Shown here: positions 33,405 to 42,469 of the stretch, piece after piece
How positions within the stretch are numbered: the first letter of the stretch is position 1
Layout: each line of letters begins with the position of its first letter
Source of the DNA: DYJE01 sp041660385
GTDB taxonomy: Bacteria > Desulfobacterota > Desulfobacteria > Desulfobacterales > Desulfolunaceae
Direction of reading: 5' to 3'
Length of the DNA stretch: 64,000 nucleotides
Assembly: GCA_041660385.1 (NCBI GenBank)
Contig: JBAZWJ010000019.1
Location: forward strand, 24,308-88,307
Translations under genes and position numbers: made by a program
The notes under the pieces: generated by a model
The model's database searches: none
Told to the model about the DNA's origin: nothing
What the model saw: the letters and a program-made list of their open reading frames with translations, nothing else

Positions 33405-35318
33405 CTAAAAAACCCGTACCTTATCCCCTTTCAACTCCAACCAAACCTTCCGATCTCCAGCCCGCTTCTTAGAAAGCAGCATATCCATAATCGCCTCGGC
33501 GCTGTCTTCTTCGCCGCTGTAATCCAGATCTTCCACGGTGAGCTGAACCAGCCGTCGTGTATCGGCGGCCATGGTTGTTTCCCTTAATTGAAGGGGGTTC
33601 ATTTCACCCAGACCTTTGAAGCGCTGGACGTTGGGCTTGCCCTTTTTCTTTTCAGCCACCAGTCGGTCCAGTATGCCGTTTTTCTCCGAGTCGTCCAGGG
33701 CGTAGTAAACTTCCTTTCCGATGTCGATGCGGTACAGGGGTGGCATGGCCACAAACACATGGCCGGCGGACACAAGGGCCGGAAAATGTTTGAGAAACAA
33801 GGCGCAAAGCAAGGTGGCAATGTGAAGACCGTCCGAATCGGCGTCGGCCAGAATGCAGACTTTTCCGTATCTTAAACCGGTAAGGTCAGGAGAACCGGGG
33901 TCCACGCCGATGGCCACGGAAATGTCATGGATTTCCTTGGAGTTCAGGATCATGTCCTGATCCACTTCCCAGGTGTTGAGAATCTTTCCCCGCAAAGGCA
34001 TGATGGCCTGATACTGCCGGTCACGGGCCTGCTTGGCCGAACCACCGGCGGAGTCGCCTTCCACGAGAAAAAGTTCGGATTTCTGGGGATCTTGAATGGT
34101 ACAGTCGGCAAGCTTACCGGGAAGGGCGGGGCCAGCCATCACCCGTTTCCGCTCCACACGTTTTCCGGCACGCAACCGCTTCTGGGCGTTGTTGATGGCC
34201 ATGTTCGCCAGCATCTCGCCGATGTCGGTGTTTTTATTCAGCCACAAACTGAAAGCATCTTTCACCACGCCGGACACAAACGCCGCACTCTGTCGGGAAG
34301 AAAGCCGCTCTTTGGTCTGGCCTGAAAACTGGGGATCGGACATTTTCACGGAAAGCAGGTAGGCGCAGCGGTCCCAGATATCTTCCGGGGCCAGCTTCAC
34401 ACCGCGAGGCAGAATTTTTCGAAACTCGCAGAAATCCCGGATCGATGAAAGGAGTCCGGTTCTGAAACCGTTCACATGGGTTCCGCCCTGGGCTGTGGGG
34501 ATCAGATTCACGTAACTTTCGGCGATCAGATCCCCGCCTTCGGGAAGCCAGAGAACCGCCCAGGTGGCTGTTTCATTTTCCGTGGCAAAATGGCCCACGA
34601 ACGGGTCTTCCGGGATACGTTCATAGGATTCCAGGCTGTCTAAAAGATAGTCTTTCAGGCCGTCAGCGTAATACCACTCATCGCTGAGTCCGCTGTTTTT
34701 ATCAAGAAAAGTCACCCGGAGTCCGGGGCAGAGAACGGCTTTAGCCCGGAGGATGTGTTTCAGGATTTTCACGGAGAACTTGGGTGTGTCGAAGTATTTG
34801 GGATCAGGCCAGAAACGTACCGTGGTTCCGGTATTTTTAACGCCCACCGAACCGGTGATTTCAAGGTCTTCCACTTTGTCGCCATTTTCAAAAGCGATAT
34901 GGTAACTGTTGCCGCCCCGCCGGATGTTCACGTCAAGCCGGGTTGAAAGTGCGTTCACCACGGAAACGCCCACGCCGTGAAGACCGCCTGAAAACTGGTA
35001 GTTCTTGTTTGAAAATTTAGCCCCGGCGTGAAGACGGGTGAGGATCAGCTCCACGCCGGTCAGCCCTTCTTCCTGATGGATGTCAACGGGCATGCCACGG
35101 CCGTTATCGCTCACCTCAAGGGAGTTATCCTCGTGAAGAATCACCTCGATCTTGTTGGCGAAACCTGCAATGGCTTCGTCCACGCTGTTATCCACCACTT
35201 CCTGGCCCAGATGGTTGGGCCGCTCCGTTTCGGTGTACATGCCCGGCCTTCGCCTGACCGGATCAAGACCTTTTAAGACCTCTATAGAATCTGCATCATA
35301 CCTGCTTGCAGTCATCAT
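33405..35318 (-). CDS. parE: DNA topoisomerase IV subunit B
   Basis: A 637-residue type IIA topoisomerase B subunit. The GHKL ATPase motifs are VVDNSVDEAIAG, DNGRGMPVD and GGLHGVGVSVVNALS. The TOPRIM metal site is FLVEGDSAGGSAKQARDR with the downstream DADSDG. The length (about 640, without the GyrB insertion) and the ParE-style start (DSIEVLKGLDPVRRRPGMY) indicate ParE. It supplies the ATPase for decatenation with ParC. On this strand parE should be followed by parC, but a 2.9-kb segment with the PHP-ATPase pair sits between them. Confidence 0.94.
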   Translation of the reverse strand: MMTASRYDADSIEVLKGLDPVRRRPGMYTETERPNHLGQEVVDNSVDEAIAGFANKIEVILHEDNSLEVSDNGRGMPVDIHQEEGLTGVELILTRLHAGAKFSNKNYQFSGGLHGVGVSVVNALSTRLDVNIRRGGNSYHIAFENGDKVEDLEITGSVGVKNTGTTVRFWPDPKYFDTPKFSVKILKHILRAKAVLCPGLRVTFLDKNSGLSDEWYYADGLKDYLLDSLESYERIPEDPFVGHFATENETATWAVLWLPEGGDLIAESYVNLIPTAQGGTHVNGFRTGLLSSIRDFCEFRKILPRGVKLAPEDIWDRCAYLLSVKMSDPQFSGQTKERLSSRQSAAFVSGVVKDAFSLWLNKNTDIGEMLANMAINNAQKRLRAGKRVERKRVMAGPALPGKLADCTIQDPQKSELFLVEGDSAGGSAKQARDRQYQAIMPLRGKILNTWEVDQDMILNSKEIHDISVAIGVDPGSPDLTGLRYGKVCILADADSDGLHIATLLCALFLKHFPALVSAGHVFVAMPPLYRIDIGKEVYYALDDSEKNGILDRLVAEKKKGKPNVQRFKGLGEMNPLQLRETTMAADTRRLVQLTVEDLDYSGEEDSAEAIMDMLLSKKRAGDRKVWLELKGDKVRVF

Positions 35319-35448
35319 ACCTTTCCCTGCCGCGTCATCGTTCTCGCGGGCATTTTTTCGTTATACATTGTGGAATGAGCTACCGGATTTTTTATAAAAA
35401 GGTATCATAGCGGTTTTGATTTTTTTATCAATACCCGATTGGATTGTT

Positions 35449-35667
35449 CTATCTTTCTCTTCCTTCACGAATAATATCAACCAGTTCTTTCGTTGTGATA
35501 TTTGCTTTTATTGTAGGGACATCAAGGGGAGACGTTGCCAGTTTTTCGGGTATCAAAGCAAACGTGCGTCCATCTTTCCTTCTGATCAGAACTTTCCCTG
35601 TATTTTCAGCTTGCTCAAGGACAACAGAAAGTTTTTGTCGAGCTTCTGAATATGTATATACCTGCAT
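35449..35667 (-). CDS. Phd/YefM family antitoxin
   Basis: A 72-residue protein. It has the Phd-like N-terminal fold (MQVYTYSEARQKLSVVLEQA) with the beta-hairpin VLIRRKDGRTFALIPE, then a flexible C-terminal tail that would wrap the toxin. It represses its own promoter and neutralises the PIN ribonuclease in the family model. The start codon overlaps the toxin stop as TAATG, with GGAGG upstream, so it is translated after the toxin. Antitoxin-second order is the reverse of most vapBC and phd-doc pairs. Confidence 0.85.
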   Translation of the reverse strand: MQVYTYSEARQKLSVVLEQAENTGKVLIRRKDGRTFALIPEKLATSPLDVPTIKANITTKELVDIIREGRER

Positions 35668-36059
35668 TATACCTCCAGTGTTGTTATTTTAAGAATTCTG
35701 GCCGTCTCTTTTAGTCTTGAATCCAGTGTCAATAAAGGCGCTTTATGTCTCAACGCACAATCCAGGAAATAGGCATCGTAAGCGTACATATTGGTTTGAC
35801 TTGATATAGACACGGCATTTGCAAAATCAGTATCAATATAGCGGAGCGGAATACTCTTGAATATTTCAAGGCCTCTTTTTGCTTCTTCAAGGCCCAATCT
35901 GTTTCTTTTAAACATTGCCGAAAATGCATTGCCGATTTCCCAGGGAATAGAACCAGGGCCGATGAGGGCATTTCCTTTCGTTAATTCAATTATCTTATCC
36001 CGTTCGGGTTCATCGACAATAACAGCGATTAAAGCAGAAGTATCAATTACAATATCCAT
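35667..36059 (-). CDS. PIN domain ribonuclease toxin (VapC-like)
   Basis: A 130-residue PIN protein. The acidic active site is spread over MDIVIDTSALIAVIVDEPE (Asp near 6), the Glu in PWEIGNAF, the Asp in AYDAYFLDCA and the Asp in LLTLDSRL. PIN toxins cleave tRNA or rRNA sites. The start at 36059 has GGAG upstream; an open frame continuing upstream to 36116 is not needed. It is the first gene of a two-gene unit with the Phd-type antitoxin, and acaattgt at 36086-36093 just upstream could be part of an operator. Confidence 0.87.
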   Translation of the reverse strand: MDIVIDTSALIAVIVDEPERDKIIELTKGNALIGPGSIPWEIGNAFSAMFKRNRLGLEEAKRGLEIFKSIPLRYIDTDFANAVSISSQTNMYAYDAYFLDCALRHKAPLLTLDSRLKETARILKITTLEV

Positions 36060-36409
36060 TTTCAACTCCGATATATTTATTTGTGACAATTGTACAACAG
36101 TGGTGATGCGTGTCAAGCGAAATGAACTATTGAGAGAATCTACAAAACGTCAAAGACATTCTGTTGGTTCTCACGATTTCGATAAATAACCCCAGAGCAA
36201 CATATGAATATGGTTCCTGTGTATACACAAAGATCATTAAATGATCATAAATACAGATATTCATTCGCTAAATTCAAGTTTAACATTCGAAGAATAATTC
36301 TAAATAACAGTCAGTTATTATTTTTTTATGCCAATGGCATGTTTATTGTTATTACCCATATCAACTAACCAATCTTTCATCATTTAACCTTAAAACAGGA
36401 GACACAAAC
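36060..36409. other. divergent intergenic region
   Basis: A 350-bp AT-rich gap between the toxin gene and the mini-lipoprotein. It includes a 15-bp palindrome gatcattaaatgatc at 36232-36246 and the acaattgt dyad near the toxin start. No gene is seen. Confidence 0.35.
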
Positions 36410-36493
36410 ATGAAAATGACCATCGTGCGTATCGTAATACTATTCTCAATTCTTTCAACATCTTTCATTTGTTCAGGATGCGGTCCCATATGA
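36410..36493 (+). CDS. mini-lipoprotein, 27 aa
   Basis: A short frame reading MKMTIVRIVILFSILSTS, then FICSGCGPI and a stop. It is almost entirely a lipoprotein signal peptide with a lipobox (CSGC). AGGAG is 6-7 bp upstream of the ATG. The stop TGA overlaps the ATG of the following methyltransferase (ATGA), so it may act as a leader cistron for translational coupling. It could be a tiny outer-membrane lipoprotein or the truncated remains of a longer one. Confidence 0.5.
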   Translation: MKMTIVRIVILFSILSTSFICSGCGPI

Positions 36494-37365
36494 ACGGCGG
36501 AAAACTCACAGGGCTTGTCAAGCTGAACCTCAGGGCGGCAAAGCTCGCCATGACCAACCAATGGTTGTCGCCTGATATTTATGCTGATTCCTATGACAGG
36601 CTGTCCGCAAAATATGATTCGAGTTGGCGGCGTCACATAGAAACTGTGACGATCGGCCTTCTGGAACGCCTTGAAACCCCAAAAGTCTTCAGGATTCTGG
36701 ATCTCGGTTGTGGGACCGGATTGTCATCACGGATACTTGCATCAAAATTCCCGGAGGCTTCTGTTACGGGAATCGATATTTCAAAGGGAATGCTGAGTGT
36801 TGCCGAAAGCATGAGCGGTTCTCCAAACGTCCGTTATCAGGCTGCGGATATGCTGGCATATCTTGAAAAGACTGAACCTGAAAGCGTTGACATGATTTTT
36901 TCCTCCTGGGCTATCGGCTATTCCAAGCCCGGAGAAATCATCGCTCATGCATCTCGGGTTTTAAGGCCCGGCGGAACCCTTGCTTTCATTGTGAACTTTG
37001 CGGACACCCTTCCCGAAGTGTTCGGAGCGTACAAACGGACCATGATCGCCTTCTCTGAGCAGATGAACATGGCCATGTGGCCGGGTTTTCCGGCGAACAG
37101 ACGTTTTCTTGAAAAACATCTGAGCGGCTGCGGGTTTTCAATAGAGCATTTCAGGGACGATCATGTGCCCATAAACGTTCAGCGGAACGATGAAGGAAAA
37201 ATCCTGCCCTGGCTTCTTGAAACAGGCGCCCTGGCGGGGTTTGATCAGGCCATGAATCTTGACAGGGTAAATCGGGGAAGTGAGTTCTTCGAATCATGTC
37301 TTGTCGATGTAAAAACACTTCACCACCATTATGCGGAGGCCATAGGGATAAAAAATGAATCTTAA
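36490..37365 (+). CDS. class I SAM-dependent methyltransferase
   Basis: A 291-residue protein. SAM motif I is ILDLGCGTGLSSRILA near residue 72, followed by VTGIDISKGML and SVDMIFSSWAIGYSKPGE, then LRPGGTLAFIV. It belongs to the broad Methyltransf_11/25 class; the substrate is unknown. The start ATG overlaps the stop of the mini-lipoprotein. An in-frame ATG 21 bp upstream is less likely because it falls in the lipoprotein frame region. The last 11 bp overlap the next small gene, so at least three genes are coupled. Confidence 0.82.
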   Translation: MNGGKLTGLVKLNLRAAKLAMTNQWLSPDIYADSYDRLSAKYDSSWRRHIETVTIGLLERLETPKVFRILDLGCGTGLSSRILASKFPEASVTGIDISKGMLSVAESMSGSPNVRYQAADMLAYLEKTEPESVDMIFSSWAIGYSKPGEIIAHASRVLRPGGTLAFIVNFADTLPEVFGAYKRTMIAFSEQMNMAMWPGFPANRRFLEKHLSGCGFSIEHFRDDHVPINVQRNDEGKILPWLLETGALAGFDQAMNLDRVNRGSEFFESCLVDVKTLHHHYAEAIGIKNES

Positions 37366-37648
37366 TACTCTTGCCGTCATACGAATGCTTGCGGATTCAA
37401 AGGTGACACAAACTCCACGCCGTGTCCTTGCCGAACTTAAAAAAAAGGGGAAAACCCGTGTGCCTGTTAACGTTCAGAAGGAACTTGACTCATGGCGGGG
37501 AGGTCTGGAAACCCTGGGCTTTACCTTGCGCTGGCTTGATGGGGAGCAGATCACACGACATGAAAAACAATGGGTGATCAACTCCTTTCTGCCGCCTTTT
37601 CCAGGAAAAGCCTATGACAGAATGTTTGAGAATCTTCTATCCAAATAA
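37355..37648 (+). CDS. hypothetical 97-aa protein coupled to the methyltransferase
   Basis: A 97-residue soluble protein without a family I can name. It reads LNTLAVIRMLADSKVTQTPR, then a basic helix (VLAELKKKGKTRVPVN) and a Trp-containing C-terminal part (LRWLDGEQITRHEKQWVINS). The start overlaps the end of the methyltransferase gene by 11 bp, so it is likely translated with it and may work on the same substrate. Confidence 0.6.
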   Translation: MNLNTLAVIRMLADSKVTQTPRRVLAELKKKGKTRVPVNVQKELDSWRGGLETLGFTLRWLDGEQITRHEKQWVINSFLPPFPGKAYDRMFENLLSK

Positions 37649-37664
37649 ATGAATGGAGGATTTT

Positions 37665-37886
37665 ATGAACAGGGAAATAAAAATGATCGCGGCTGGCAGG
37701 ATTGCCGGAATTCTAAGCGGTTCTTTGGGATGGTTGTTTGGCCAGGTTAACGGAAGGGGACTGGTTCTTGGTTTTTTTCTTGCCGTCGGGGTGGTTATCA
37801 AGGATGTTATGAAAAGGAAAATAAACATGATCGCGGCTGACGAGATTACCGGAATTTTAAGTGGTTCATTTCTAAAGGAGAAAAAG
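37665..37886 (+). pseudogene. two decayed copies of the N-terminal segment of the 39.1-kb membrane gene
   Basis: In frame with, and running into, the following gene are two short copies. The first, MNREIKMIAAGRIAGILSGS, continues into a hydrophobic stretch (VLGFFLAVGVV). The second, MKRKINMIAADEITGILSGS, breaks off into FLKEKK. Both match the start of the membrane protein at 39107 (MKREIKMIAAGGVAGILSGS) at protein and DNA level. The first copy has a good GGAGG site. The open frame continues into the TPR gene, but that gene has its own strong ribosome-binding site, so this segment is read as duplication debris. Confidence 0.6.
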
Positions 37887-39053
37887 ATGAATAAAAAATG
37901 CACTGAAAGTATAGGGACGGGCCGTGGACACATGGCCGGGTTGCGGTTTTGTTTTGGCATGGCGTGTTTTGCTCTGTGGCTGGCGGTTTTTTGTTTCATC
38001 GATTTATTATGGACGACAAAGGCCATGGCGGAAGAAGTAAGAACGTATAAATCCGTTTATCGTGGAGTCGAAGTGGGCAGGACGGCACATGATGACGTGG
38101 TTCAAGTTCTGGGCGAACCCAGAAATAGGAGTACTCAGGCGGGATACATAAAACTATACTACCAGGATGTGGATATCACCGTTAATAATAATACTGGGAA
38201 AGTGAACTCCATTATTATTTATGACCCATCATATTTGGATTCAAATGGTATCCGTGTGGGGAGTAGCAGAGAGTTGATCTTATCTCGTGTGGATGAGAAA
38301 CGTGAGACAACATTCAATGATGGAAAATTTTCCTGGATTACCATCACTGACTTTAAAAAAGGAATTAGCTACTGGATCAACGCTGGCACCGGCAAACTTG
38401 AAAAAATCGTGTTGGCACATCAACTGAGGATTCCGGGCTCTAAAGAAAAATCATACGGCAACTACGATCCAATGCGTATTCTACATACGTCTGACAATGG
38501 CAGACATTCACTGGATATGAGATATCTTGATATAATGATAGCTGGCCTAATCGAACATGCTGGAAGTTATCCGGTCCGCTTCGACTCGGTCTTCGACAGA
38601 CAAAGAGCTGCCAAGGACGTATGGCAACTTTCGGGGATGCTGGATATTTTGGTGAAAGAGCCGAAGCCCATTCCGGATATATTATTGCGATCCGGAATCG
38701 TGAATAGCATTGGACACAACCTTGATATTAAAGGGACACCCCAACGGGCTTCAGAGGCATTTGACAAGCTTCTTGCAATAGATTCATCCCATGCTCAGGG
38801 AAATTACTGGTACGGTGTTTTTCTTTCAGGATCAGGCAGACCTAAAATGGCTCTGCCTTTCCTCCGAAAAGCCATCTCTGCGGGGGTGACAGACGCCTAT
38901 TACACGATGGGGCTTACAGTTTTAAGTCTCGGAGAGAAGGATAAGGCTTTGGAGTACCTTGAAACCTATCGGCAGAAAAAACCGGGTGACTCCCGCACCT
39001 CAGTTCTCATCGAAAAAATCCGAAATGGGAAAATTACAATTACGAAAAACTGA
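37887..39053 (+). CDS. exported TPR-like protein with SmpA/OmlA-like N-terminal region
   Basis: A 388-residue protein. An N-terminal membrane segment or signal (FGMACFALWLAVFCF, possible cleavage after AMA) is followed by a region with GVEVGRTAHDDVVQVLGEP resembling the small BamE/SmpA-like fold. A C-terminal helical repeat part (about 290-380) contains TPR-type motifs such as ALPFLRKAISAGVTDAYYTM and KALEYLETYRQKKPGD. The start at 37887 has AAAGGAG seven bases upstream. It probably acts in the periplasm or at the outer membrane. Its function is not known. Confidence 0.65.
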   Translation: MNKKCTESIGTGRGHMAGLRFCFGMACFALWLAVFCFIDLLWTTKAMAEEVRTYKSVYRGVEVGRTAHDDVVQVLGEPRNRSTQAGYIKLYYQDVDITVNNNTGKVNSIIIYDPSYLDSNGIRVGSSRELILSRVDEKRETTFNDGKFSWITITDFKKGISYWINAGTGKLEKIVLAHQLRIPGSKEKSYGNYDPMRILHTSDNGRHSLDMRYLDIMIAGLIEHAGSYPVRFDSVFDRQRAAKDVWQLSGMLDILVKEPKPIPDILLRSGIVNSIGHNLDIKGTPQRASEAFDKLLAIDSSHAQGNYWYGVFLSGSGRPKMALPFLRKAISAGVTDAYYTMGLTVLSLGEKDKALEYLETYRQKKPGDSRTSVLIEKIRNGKITITKN

Positions 39054-39106
39054 ATTGCTTAAAAATCCCCATAAAGTCTATGGTAACAAGAGGCATGAAG
39101 GACGCT

Positions 39107-39664
39107 ATGAAAAGGGAAATAAAAATGATTGCGGCTGGCGGGGTTGCCGGAATTCTAAGTGGTTCTTTGTCAGGTCAAGTCAACGTCACGGGAATGATTC
39201 TTGGTATTTTTCTTTCCATAGGAGTTATCGTTATTGAAAAATCAACCACAAAACCATTGGATAATGGAGACTATCCTGAAATATCCAGGTTAATGATAAC
39301 CGCGCTGATAACTGGAGTTCTATCCGGGCTTTTGGGGTATTTTTCAGCGGGAGAACCTCTAATTTATCTTGGTTCTTTCAGCTACCCGGAATTTGTGGCT
39401 CTTATTACACTTTACCCGTTGTTTATTCTCCCCGCTTTTTTTGCAAAATACAATTACCTGATGACCGTTGCAGCCGGAACCTGCACTTCTATCATCATAG
39501 AATCATTCCGAATTTTTGACTCTATGACTATTACTATCACCATGTTTGATCTGTTCCTGAAAATTATCCCGTTGATTCTGTTGTCTGCTTTTTCCAAGGG
39601 TTTCATATTCACTTTTCTCTGGTTCATCGGTGTTGGTTACACAGGAAAACGAGTAAGGTGGTGA
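39107..39664 (+). CDS. hypothetical polytopic membrane protein
   Basis: A 185-residue protein with about five hydrophobic segments: a short N-terminal glycine-rich helix (MIAAGGVAGILSGS), a helix LGIFLSIGVIVI, then helices around residues 65-85, 95-120 and 150-180. No family was recognised. The N-terminal module occurs twice more in decayed form 1.3-1.4 kb upstream. Alternative starts at 39080 and 39095 exist; 39107 is chosen because it matches the duplicated copies and has AAGGA just upstream. Confidence 0.55.
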   Translation: MKREIKMIAAGGVAGILSGSLSGQVNVTGMILGIFLSIGVIVIEKSTTKPLDNGDYPEISRLMITALITGVLSGLLGYFSAGEPLIYLGSFSYPEFVALITLYPLFILPAFFAKYNYLMTVAAGTCTSIIIESFRIFDSMTITITMFDLFLKIIPLILLSAFSKGFIFTFLWFIGVGYTGKRVRW

Positions 39665-39807
39665 CAAACTCAATCCAGACAATCAAGTATCGATCACAAC
39701 TATAGCAAATTAAAGATCGCTTTGCTTGACGGATGATTTATGCTTATAATTCAAATGCTGACATCCACACCCCATCGACAAAACCCTTGCGCGGCGGAGT
39801 TTGAATA

Positions 39808-41034
39808 ATGATGGACATCACCATGGCACTCCGAAACATCTGGCGAAACCCACGACGAACGGCTCTCACCCTCGGGGCCATCGCTTTTGCTTGTCTTGTG
39901 CTGGTGTTCATGCTGTCGTTTCAGTTCGGGTGTTACGAGGCGATGATCAACACATCGGTGAAGATCAGCACGGGTCATCTTCAGGTCCAGGCCGAGGGGT
40001 ATCTGAAAGACAGGGAAATCCATCAGGTGATAGCCAGTCCATCCGATCTCGCCAGAATTCTTGACACCACACCGGGAATCGAAGCCTGGACAATCCGGTC
40101 CAATGCTTTTGCCCTTGTTTCTTCGGCCAGAAGAACAACGGGTGTCCTGATCTCAGCCATAGATCCGGAAAAAGAAAAACGCGTGTCCACCATGGCGGCT
40201 CTGGTGAGAAAAGGCACGTTTCTCGACAAAAACAAACCTTACGGAACCTTGATTGGAGAGCGACTTGCCCGAAATCTCGGTGTCATCACAGGCGATGAAC
40301 TGACCCTTCTGGGACAGGGGAAAGACGGATCGGTGGCTGCTTCCGTGATGACTGTGCAGGGCATTTTCGAATCAGGGGTGGAAGACATGGACCGGAACGT
40401 CCTCCTGATGAACCTCTCAGATTTCAACGACATATTTGCCATGGACGGGGCAGCCCACCTTGCTGTGATCACCGTATCATCCCTCAAGACGGTTTCCACC
40501 GTGAAAAAAAATCTCTCCAGGCGGTTGAACGCCATTGACCATCTGAGGGTCTATGACTGGATGGAAATTCTTCCCGGTCTGCTCCAGAGCATCCAGATGG
40601 ATCTGGTGAGCGGGTCCATCATGTATCTGATCCTGGTGATCGTGGTGGCTTTCAGTATTTTCAATACTTTTCTCATGTCAATTTTCGAACGAACCCGGGA
40701 GTTCGGGGTGATGATGGCTTTTGGGACAACTCCGGGACGGCTGATGCGGCTGGTGATGCTGGAGTCAGCGGCCATAACGGTTTTTGGAATCGTTCTTGGC
40801 ATGATTCTGGGCAGCCTTGTCACCCTGTATTATCAGAGTCACGGCATCTACATCGAAGGAACGGCGGATATCCTCAGGCAGTACGGTATCCCGGAGCGGC
40901 TCTATCCCCGGCTGTCGCTCCTGACATTGATGGCCGGGCCAGCGTTGGTTTTTGTGATCACGTTTGTGTCATCCGTGATTCCGGCCCTTCGGATCAGGCG
41001 GATGAAGCCCGTGGAGGCCATGAGCCATGTGTGA
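39808..41034 (+). CDS. ABC transporter permease, FtsX/MacB family (1)
   Basis: A 408-residue permease with the MacB/LolC layout. An N-terminal transmembrane helix follows the motif ALRNIWRNPRRTALTLGAIA, then a large periplasmic domain (about 45-270). Three C-terminal helices follow, including FSIFNTFLMSIFERTREFGV and MKALG-like MMAFGTTPGR, ending with IRRMKPVEAMSHV. Such permeases drive mechanotransmission for lipoprotein or peptide export. It works with the second permease, the ATPase and the outer-membrane protein downstream. Confidence 0.88.
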   Translation: MMDITMALRNIWRNPRRTALTLGAIAFACLVLVFMLSFQFGCYEAMINTSVKISTGHLQVQAEGYLKDREIHQVIASPSDLARILDTTPGIEAWTIRSNAFALVSSARRTTGVLISAIDPEKEKRVSTMAALVRKGTFLDKNKPYGTLIGERLARNLGVITGDELTLLGQGKDGSVAASVMTVQGIFESGVEDMDRNVLLMNLSDFNDIFAMDGAAHLAVITVSSLKTVSTVKKNLSRRLNAIDHLRVYDWMEILPGLLQSIQMDLVSGSIMYLILVIVVAFSIFNTFLMSIFERTREFGVMMAFGTTPGRLMRLVMLESAAITVFGIVLGMILGSLVTLYYQSHGIYIEGTADILRQYGIPERLYPRLSLLTLMAGPALVFVITFVSSVIPALRIRRMKPVEAMSHV

Positions 41035-41044
41035 TGTTGGTTTT

Positions 41045-41212
41045 GCCTCCGGCAGCCCTTCCGGGGGACCAGATCCCTCTCTACGCTGGGACAAGCTTTA
41101 AAAATCTGGGCAAATGGGTTGAGTGTGATCGCAGAGTATGCCGAATCGAATCCAACAAAGCCTGTTTGTCAAACTTTTCAAAAGTTTGGCCCCCGGCAGG
41201 GCCGCCGGAGGC
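41045..41212. repeat. inverted-repeat element between the two permease genes
   Basis: Arms of about 26 bp, gcctccggcagcccttccgg and its complement ccggcagggccgccggaggc, enclose about 115 bp that contains two AT-rich mini-palindromes (taaaaatctgg; caaacttttcaaaagtttg). No coding sequence is seen in it. Confidence 0.75.
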
Positions 41213-41233
41213 TTCGAATAAAAAGGGCACACC

Positions 41234-42466
41234 ATGCATCTGATTCTATCATTCCGAAACATCACGCGGCACCCCCGACGAACCGGGGTGATCCTTCTGG
41301 CCGTTCTTATTGGCGTCTGGAATATGGTGGTTTTAGGGGCCATCATGCGGGGCATGGAAAAGGAAATGGCTGAAAACGCCGTGTCCAATCTGACCGGAAG
41401 CATTCAGATCCACCATCCGTCCTATACCGATGATCCGGCCATTGAAAACAGCATGGACAACCGGGACGAGATTGACAGGGTTTTAAAACACAGACTTCCG
41501 CCGGGAACAGGTTACGCCCACCGGATCAAGGTGAACGCTGTGGCAGCAAACGCCAGACATTCCTCGGCTGTGAATCTTCTGGGAATTGATCCGGCAAATG
41601 AAGCGAAAATTTCCTTTATCGGGCAAGCCATGACCGAAGGCCGATATCTGGAACCGGGAGACACCAACGCCATTATCGTGGGCCGTGCCCTTCTCAAGAC
41701 CTTTGACACACGCATCGGCAACAAGCTGATTCTGATGAGTCAGGACCGGGACAACACCATCGCCTCCATGGCCTTCAAGATCACCGGCGTGTTTCAGGCA
41801 GATATGGAAGCCACGGAAAAACAGGTTGTTTTCGTTCCCATAAAATCGGCGGCAAAAATGTTGAAACTGGAAGACCGCATTTCGGAAACAGCGGTGAGGC
41901 TGGTTGATCTGGATCTCAACGGGCGGCTGGAAAGCCGAATAGCGAGCAGTATCTCCGCAGATCTTGGGCCAGGGTACAGCGTGAAAACATGGCGCGATCT
42001 GATTCCCATGATGAAAGCCTATCTGGACATGAACGACTACTTCCTTTACATCTGGTATCTGGTGGTGTTCACAGCCATGGGCTTCGGGGTGGTAAACACC
42101 ACGTTGATGGCCGTGTACGAACGCATGAGGGAATTCGGTCTGATGAAGGCCCTCGGCATGACACCGGCCGCCATTGTCCGGGGCGTTCTTCTTGAAAGCG
42201 CCGTGATCCTGGCTTTGGGTGTGGTTCTGGGAAATCTCCTGGGTTACGCCACGGTGGCTGTTCTTGGGCACACGGGCATTGATCTTTCAGCCCTTGCGGC
42301 CGGAGCTGAAATGTGGGGCATCCCAAGGATTCTTTACCCTGAAATCGCTGTGAAGGATGTGGTGGCCGCAGGCGTTGTGGTCATGGTTCTGGGCGTTGGG
42401 GTCAGCCTTTATCCGGCATTGAAAGCGGCGCGGGTGACACCGGTTGAGGCGATGAATATGCATTAG
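41234..42466 (+). CDS. ABC transporter permease, FtsX/MacB family (2)
   Basis: A 410-residue paralogue of the preceding permease with the same four-helix plus large periplasmic domain layout. It starts ILSFRNITRHPRRTGVILLA, has GVVNTTLMAVYERMREFGLM with KALGMTP near residue 305, and ends AARVTPVEAMNMH. Two different FtsX-like permeases with one ATPase recall the LolC-LolE-LolD arrangement. The start at 41234 follows the inverted-repeat element. Confidence 0.88.
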   Translation: MHLILSFRNITRHPRRTGVILLAVLIGVWNMVVLGAIMRGMEKEMAENAVSNLTGSIQIHHPSYTDDPAIENSMDNRDEIDRVLKHRLPPGTGYAHRIKVNAVAANARHSSAVNLLGIDPANEAKISFIGQAMTEGRYLEPGDTNAIIVGRALLKTFDTRIGNKLILMSQDRDNTIASMAFKITGVFQADMEATEKQVVFVPIKSAAKMLKLEDRISETAVRLVDLDLNGRLESRIASSISADLGPGYSVKTWRDLIPMMKAYLDMNDYFLYIWYLVVFTAMGFGVVNTTLMAVYERMREFGLMKALGMTPAAIVRGVLLESAVILALGVVLGNLLGYATVAVLGHTGIDLSALAAGAEMWGIPRILYPEIAVKDVVAAGVVVMVLGVGVSLYPALKAARVTPVEAMNMH

Positions 42467-42469
42467 CTT

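Noticed and set aside
37665..39053. Single long reading frame taken as one 460-aa protein
   Set aside because: The first 74 codons are two decayed copies of another gene's start, and a strong AAAGGAG plus a signal-like sequence mark a start at 37887.
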